This document shows positions 61,660-64,000 of a stretch of 64,000 nucleotides of DNA, piece after piece; position 1 is the stretch's first letter; every line of letters starts with the position of its first letter. The notes under the pieces are model-generated. The model had not been told where the DNA came from. It worked only from the letters and a program-made list of their open reading frames with translations, and searched no databases. This stretch comes from Verrucomicrobiia bacterium (lineage in GTDB: Bacteria > Verrucomicrobiota > Verrucomicrobiia > Limisphaerales > Pedosphaeraceae). Made by a program: the position numbers and the translations under genes. The stretch spans positions 186,001-250,000 of the forward strand of contig DATAUW010000013.1 in assembly GCA_036268055.1 (NCBI GenBank), read 5' to 3'.

Positions 61660-62676
61660 ATGAAACCCGCCACCCTCACCCCCGCGCGCGTCCGCAGCAT
61701 CCTTGCTGCCGCCGCCAAAACCCGCGCCCTCGTCATCGGCGATGTCATGCTCGACCATTTCATTTGGGGCCAGGTCGGCCGTATCTCGCCGGAAGCGCCC
61801 GTGCCCGTCGTGGATTTTGATCGCGAAAATTACATTCCCGGCGGCGCCGCCAACGTCGCGCGCAACCTCACCGCCCTGCACGTGCCCACCGATCTGTTCG
61901 GTGCCGTCGGCCGCGATTCCGCCGCCCGCCAGCTCACCCAACTTCTGAAAGAACAACACATCGGCTGTGACGGCCTGATCGCCGATGCCTCACGCTTCAC
62001 CAGTCTCAAGACCCGCATCGTCGCGCATCAGCAACAAGTCGTCCGCCTCGACCGCGAAACCAAAGTGACCCTCGACGATAAAGCCACCGACCGCCTCTTA
62101 AATTCTCTCGCCGCCAAACTCGATGGCGCTGCCGCCGTCATCGTCGGCGATTACGGCAAAGGCGTCGTCTCCCAGGTCCTGCTCGACGAACTCAAGCAAC
62201 TCTGCCACGACCGCGGCGTTTGGCTCAGCCTCGATCCCAAGCCCGTCCATCATCTCACTTTGAGCGGCCTCTCCCTAATCACACCCAACCGCCGCGAAGC
62301 CTTTGAACTCGCCGATATCCCCGACGAAACGCGCCACGCCAATCCCCTCGCCGACCATAATTTGATGCAAGTCGTCGAAAAATTATTGCGCGAACTCAAA
62401 CCCGTTCTCCTCCTCATCACCCTCGGCGAACTCGGCATGCTCCTCTGCCGCTCCGGCCAAAAACCCTTTCACATCCCCACGCGCGCCAAGGAAGTTTTCG
62501 ATGTCTCCGGCGCGGGCGATACCGTCATCGCGTCCTTCACCCTCGCCATCGCGGCCGGAGCCTCGCCCGTCGAAGCCGCCATCCTTTCCAACCACGCCGC
62601 CGGAATTGTCGTCGGCAAAGTCGGCACCGCCATCGTCACCCCCGCCGAGTTGATCGAGAGCTTTCAAAATTCATGA
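61660..62676 (+). CDS. D-glycero-beta-D-manno-heptose-7-phosphate kinase (RfaE domain I)
   Basis: 338 residues, a PfkB/ribokinase-family sugar kinase. Motifs: VIGDVMLDHFIWGQVGRISP near the start, a GGAANVARNL substrate segment and the catalytic GAGDTVIASFTLAIAAG. It corresponds to the kinase half of HldE/RfaE, which phosphorylates heptose 7-phosphate at C1 on the way to ADP-heptose for lipopolysaccharide. The nucleotidyltransferase half is not fused, so a separate gene is needed elsewhere. The stop overlaps the panB start by 4 bp (ATGA). Confidence 0.9.
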   Translation: MKPATLTPARVRSILAAAAKTRALVIGDVMLDHFIWGQVGRISPEAPVPVVDFDRENYIPGGAANVARNLTALHVPTDLFGAVGRDSAARQLTQLLKEQHIGCDGLIADASRFTSLKTRIVAHQQQVVRLDRETKVTLDDKATDRLLNSLAAKLDGAAAVIVGDYGKGVVSQVLLDELKQLCHDRGVWLSLDPKPVHHLTLSGLSLITPNRREAFELADIPDETRHANPLADHNLMQVVEKLLRELKPVLLLITLGELGMLLCRSGQKPFHIPTRAKEVFDVSGAGDTVIASFTLAIAAGASPVEAAILSNHAAGIVVGKVGTAIVTPAELIESFQNS

Positions 62677-63443
62677 CGTCCATGCCCTCCGTAAAAATCA
62701 CCGCCCCCGCCATCCTTGCGATGAAAGGGCGCCAGGAAAAAATCCCCGCGCTCACCGCCTACGATTTTCCCATGACCCGCCTGCTTGATGAAGTCGGCGT
62801 GCCGCTCATCCTCGTCGGCGATTCCGTCGGCATGGTCGTGCTCGGCTACAGCGATACCACTCTCGTCACCATGGCCGAGATGGAACACCACGTCCGCGCC
62901 GCCGCGCGCGCCAAACCCAGCGCCCTCCTCGTCGCCGACCTGCCCTATCACACTTATCAAAATGTGAACGACGCCTTGGAAAACGCCCGCCGCCTCGTCG
63001 CCGCTGGTGCCGAAGCCGTCAAAGCCGAAGGCGGCCGCTCCATCATCCCGCAAGTCCGCGCGATCATCGAAGCCGGCATTCCCTTTCTCGGCCACCTCGG
63101 CATGCTCCCCCAAAGCGTCCGTGAAGAAGGCGGCTACCACGTCAAAGGCCGGGACGAAACCGAACACCAGGCCCTCCTCGCCGATGCCCAGGCCCTCGCC
63201 GAAGCCGGCGCCTTCGCCGTCGTTCTCGAACTCGTCACCCCGCCCGTCGCCGCCGAACTCACCAAAAAAATTTCCATCCCCACCATCGGCATCGGCTCCG
63301 GCCCCGATTGCGACGGCCAAATCCTCGTCACCCCCGACCTGCTCGGCACCTTTCCCTGGTTCACCCCCAAATTCGTGAAACCCAAACTCAACGCCGCCGA
63401 GCAAATGCGCAAAGTCATCGTCGAATGGCGCAAATCCATCTAA
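62673..63443 (+). CDS. panB: Ketopantoate hydroxymethyltransferase
   Basis: 256 residues, complete. Motifs: IPALTAYDFPMTRLLDEVGV, the metal and substrate region LVGDSVGMVVLGYSDTTLVT, AVKAEGGRSIIPQVRAII, and HLGMLPQSVREEGGYHVKG. It adds the one-carbon unit from methylene-tetrahydrofolate to ketoisovalerate, the first step of pantothenate synthesis. ATG 62673 overlaps the stop of the heptose-kinase gene; an in-frame ATG at 62682 is an alternative. No panC follows. Confidence 0.95.
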   Translation: MTSMPSVKITAPAILAMKGRQEKIPALTAYDFPMTRLLDEVGVPLILVGDSVGMVVLGYSDTTLVTMAEMEHHVRAAARAKPSALLVADLPYHTYQNVNDALENARRLVAAGAEAVKAEGGRSIIPQVRAIIEAGIPFLGHLGMLPQSVREEGGYHVKGRDETEHQALLADAQALAEAGAFAVVLELVTPPVAAELTKKISIPTIGIGSGPDCDGQILVTPDLLGTFPWFTPKFVKPKLNAAEQMRKVIVEWRKSI

Positions 63444-63520
63444 AAAATATTTTCCTGCTCCCAACGGATCGCGCGTCTGCGACCCGCAGCCATGTCCATA
63501 AAGTCAAACTGCCGCCAAAT

Positions 63521-63700
63521 GCAATCGCCAGCCAAACGCACTCCGTCCCTCTCGCCCCGCGACCGCGCGGGGAGAGAGCCGGAGAGAGGGGCGTCCTATC
63601 TCAAATAACCACAAAGTCTAAATCGCACCCTCCAAGTCCCGCAACAACGACCAACAATCTAAACATGGTAGGGCGGAGCTGCCGCTCCGCCGTCCGCAGT
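63521..63700 (+). repeat. Intergenic direct repeat, copy 1
   Basis: Starts GCAATCGCCA and contains GGGGAGAGAGCCGGAGAGAG, then GCGTCCTATCTCAAA, AATCGCACCCTCCAAGTCCC and a GGGCGGA palindrome region. The second copy begins exactly 300 bp later. Similarity is high through most of the 180 bp. Confidence 0.8.
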
Positions 63701-63820
63701 CCCGCAGGGACGACAGAAATTTGCCCAGCAATTTATTGCTGGGTTGGATTCTCCTTCAATCCAAGTCCCGCCAGGGACAAAAGAAATCAGCGATTTAACA
63801 AAACGTCATCCTCGTCACCT

Positions 63821-64000
63821 GCAATCGCCACCCCAACGCACTCTGTCCCTCTCTCTCCACGACAACGTGGGGAGAGAGCCGGAGAGAGGGGCGTCCTATC
63901 TCAAACAACCACGCAGTTTAAATCGCACCCTCCAAGTCCCCCAACAACGACTAACCATCTAGGCATGGCGGGGCGGATCTGCTGCTCCGTCCGAAGTCCC
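63821..64000 (+). repeat. Intergenic direct repeat, copy 2 (reaches the window edge)
   Basis: Same element as 63521-63700 with scattered substitutions. It carries CCACGACAACGTGG where copy 1 has CCCCGCGACCGCGCGGGG, so both keep a hairpin at that point although the sequence differs: a compensated stem. Confidence 0.78.

Larger units (their letters stand above)
63444..64000. other. Non-coding end of the window, built of repeats
   Basis: No supported gene. Besides the two long direct repeats listed separately, it contains short palindromic pieces such as GTCCCGCAGGGAC, GGCGGAGCTGCCGCTCCGCC and a GCAATTTATTGC inverted repeat at 63728-63739. The frame 63744-63962 has a composition like the repeats and is not credible. 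Confidence 0.7.

Noticed and set aside
62664-63464. Minus-strand frame of 266 codons opposite panB
   Set aside because: panB is certain; the antisense product is Gly/Asp/Phe-rich without motifs.
63744-63962. Plus-strand frame of 72 codons
   Set aside because: It runs through the repeat copy at 63821 and has no homology-like pattern or initiation site.

Overview
The window reads as chromosomal DNA of a Verrucomicrobiota bacterium, most likely a soil or freshwater member of the Pedosphaera/Limisphaera group. This is inference from gene content, not a database match: a PEP-CTERM protein, two pseudopilin-like proteins with an H-X9-DG motif, an ECF sigma factor with a small zinc-ribbon protein, very large secreted repeat proteins, few Shine-Dalgarno sites and moderately high GC. 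I see no rRNA, tRNA, CRISPR array or intact insertion sequence.

Left part (1-14.5 kb): envelope and signalling genes. A truncated secreted protein, an AraC-type regulator and a PEP-CTERM protein form one group. A near-identical 43-bp element with two direct half-sites 21 bp apart lies upstream of both secreted genes and looks like the regulator's operator. Next come a small lipoprotein, a C10 (streptopain-like) protease with FG-GAP repeats, and three minus-strand genes: FecR-TPR-outer-membrane barrel, CHASE2-Ser/Thr kinase and OmpA/MotB-like protein. Diverging from these are a gene resembling the N-terminal domain of a transposase, an ECF sigma factor and a zinc-ribbon protein. I regard this as a candidate trans-envelope signalling unit.

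Middle part (14.5-37 kb): a secreted-polysaccharide and surface region. It holds a secreted beta-rich protein, a two-domain carbohydrate-binding-like protein, two paralogous GH71/GH99-like glycosidases, a propeller/Y_Y_Y histidine kinase with its LuxR-type response regulator, two pseudopilin-like proteins, and a giant secreted protein of about 3420 residues with three Ig/NHL-propeller modules, a beta-helix, Calx-beta domains and a trypsin-like protease domain near its C-terminus. A 20-bp motif (TGTCACCACTTCATGCGACT, few mismatches) occurs three times, each time upstream of and pointing at a secreted-protein gene, with a TAnnnT hexamer 42-44 bases after its start. It is a good candidate operator for the two-component system.

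Right part (37-64 kb): mostly housekeeping genes. They include TauE/SafE permease, HtrA protease, phosphotransacetylase split over two adjacent genes, hisC, a hicBA toxin-antitoxin pair, argA, ilvD, a BON protein, a CBS protein, an ankyrin protein, clpB, an esterase and a cytochrome bc module (Rieske plus a cytochrome b carrying two c-type haem domains). A lipoprotein with a NADAR domain follows. At 57.2-59.9 kb sits a compact restriction-modification island (C5 methyltransferase with an N-terminal HTH, convergent putative endonuclease, XRE controller) whose sequence is visibly richer in A+T than its surroundings. The window ends with thiG, a membrane protein, the heptose-7-phosphate kinase gene and panB, then about 560 bp of non-coding DNA made largely of two direct repeats offset by exactly 300 bp.

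Many ORFs open with TTG or GTG far upstream of a plausible signal peptide. In those cases I moved the start to the ATG that gives a sensible N-terminus.
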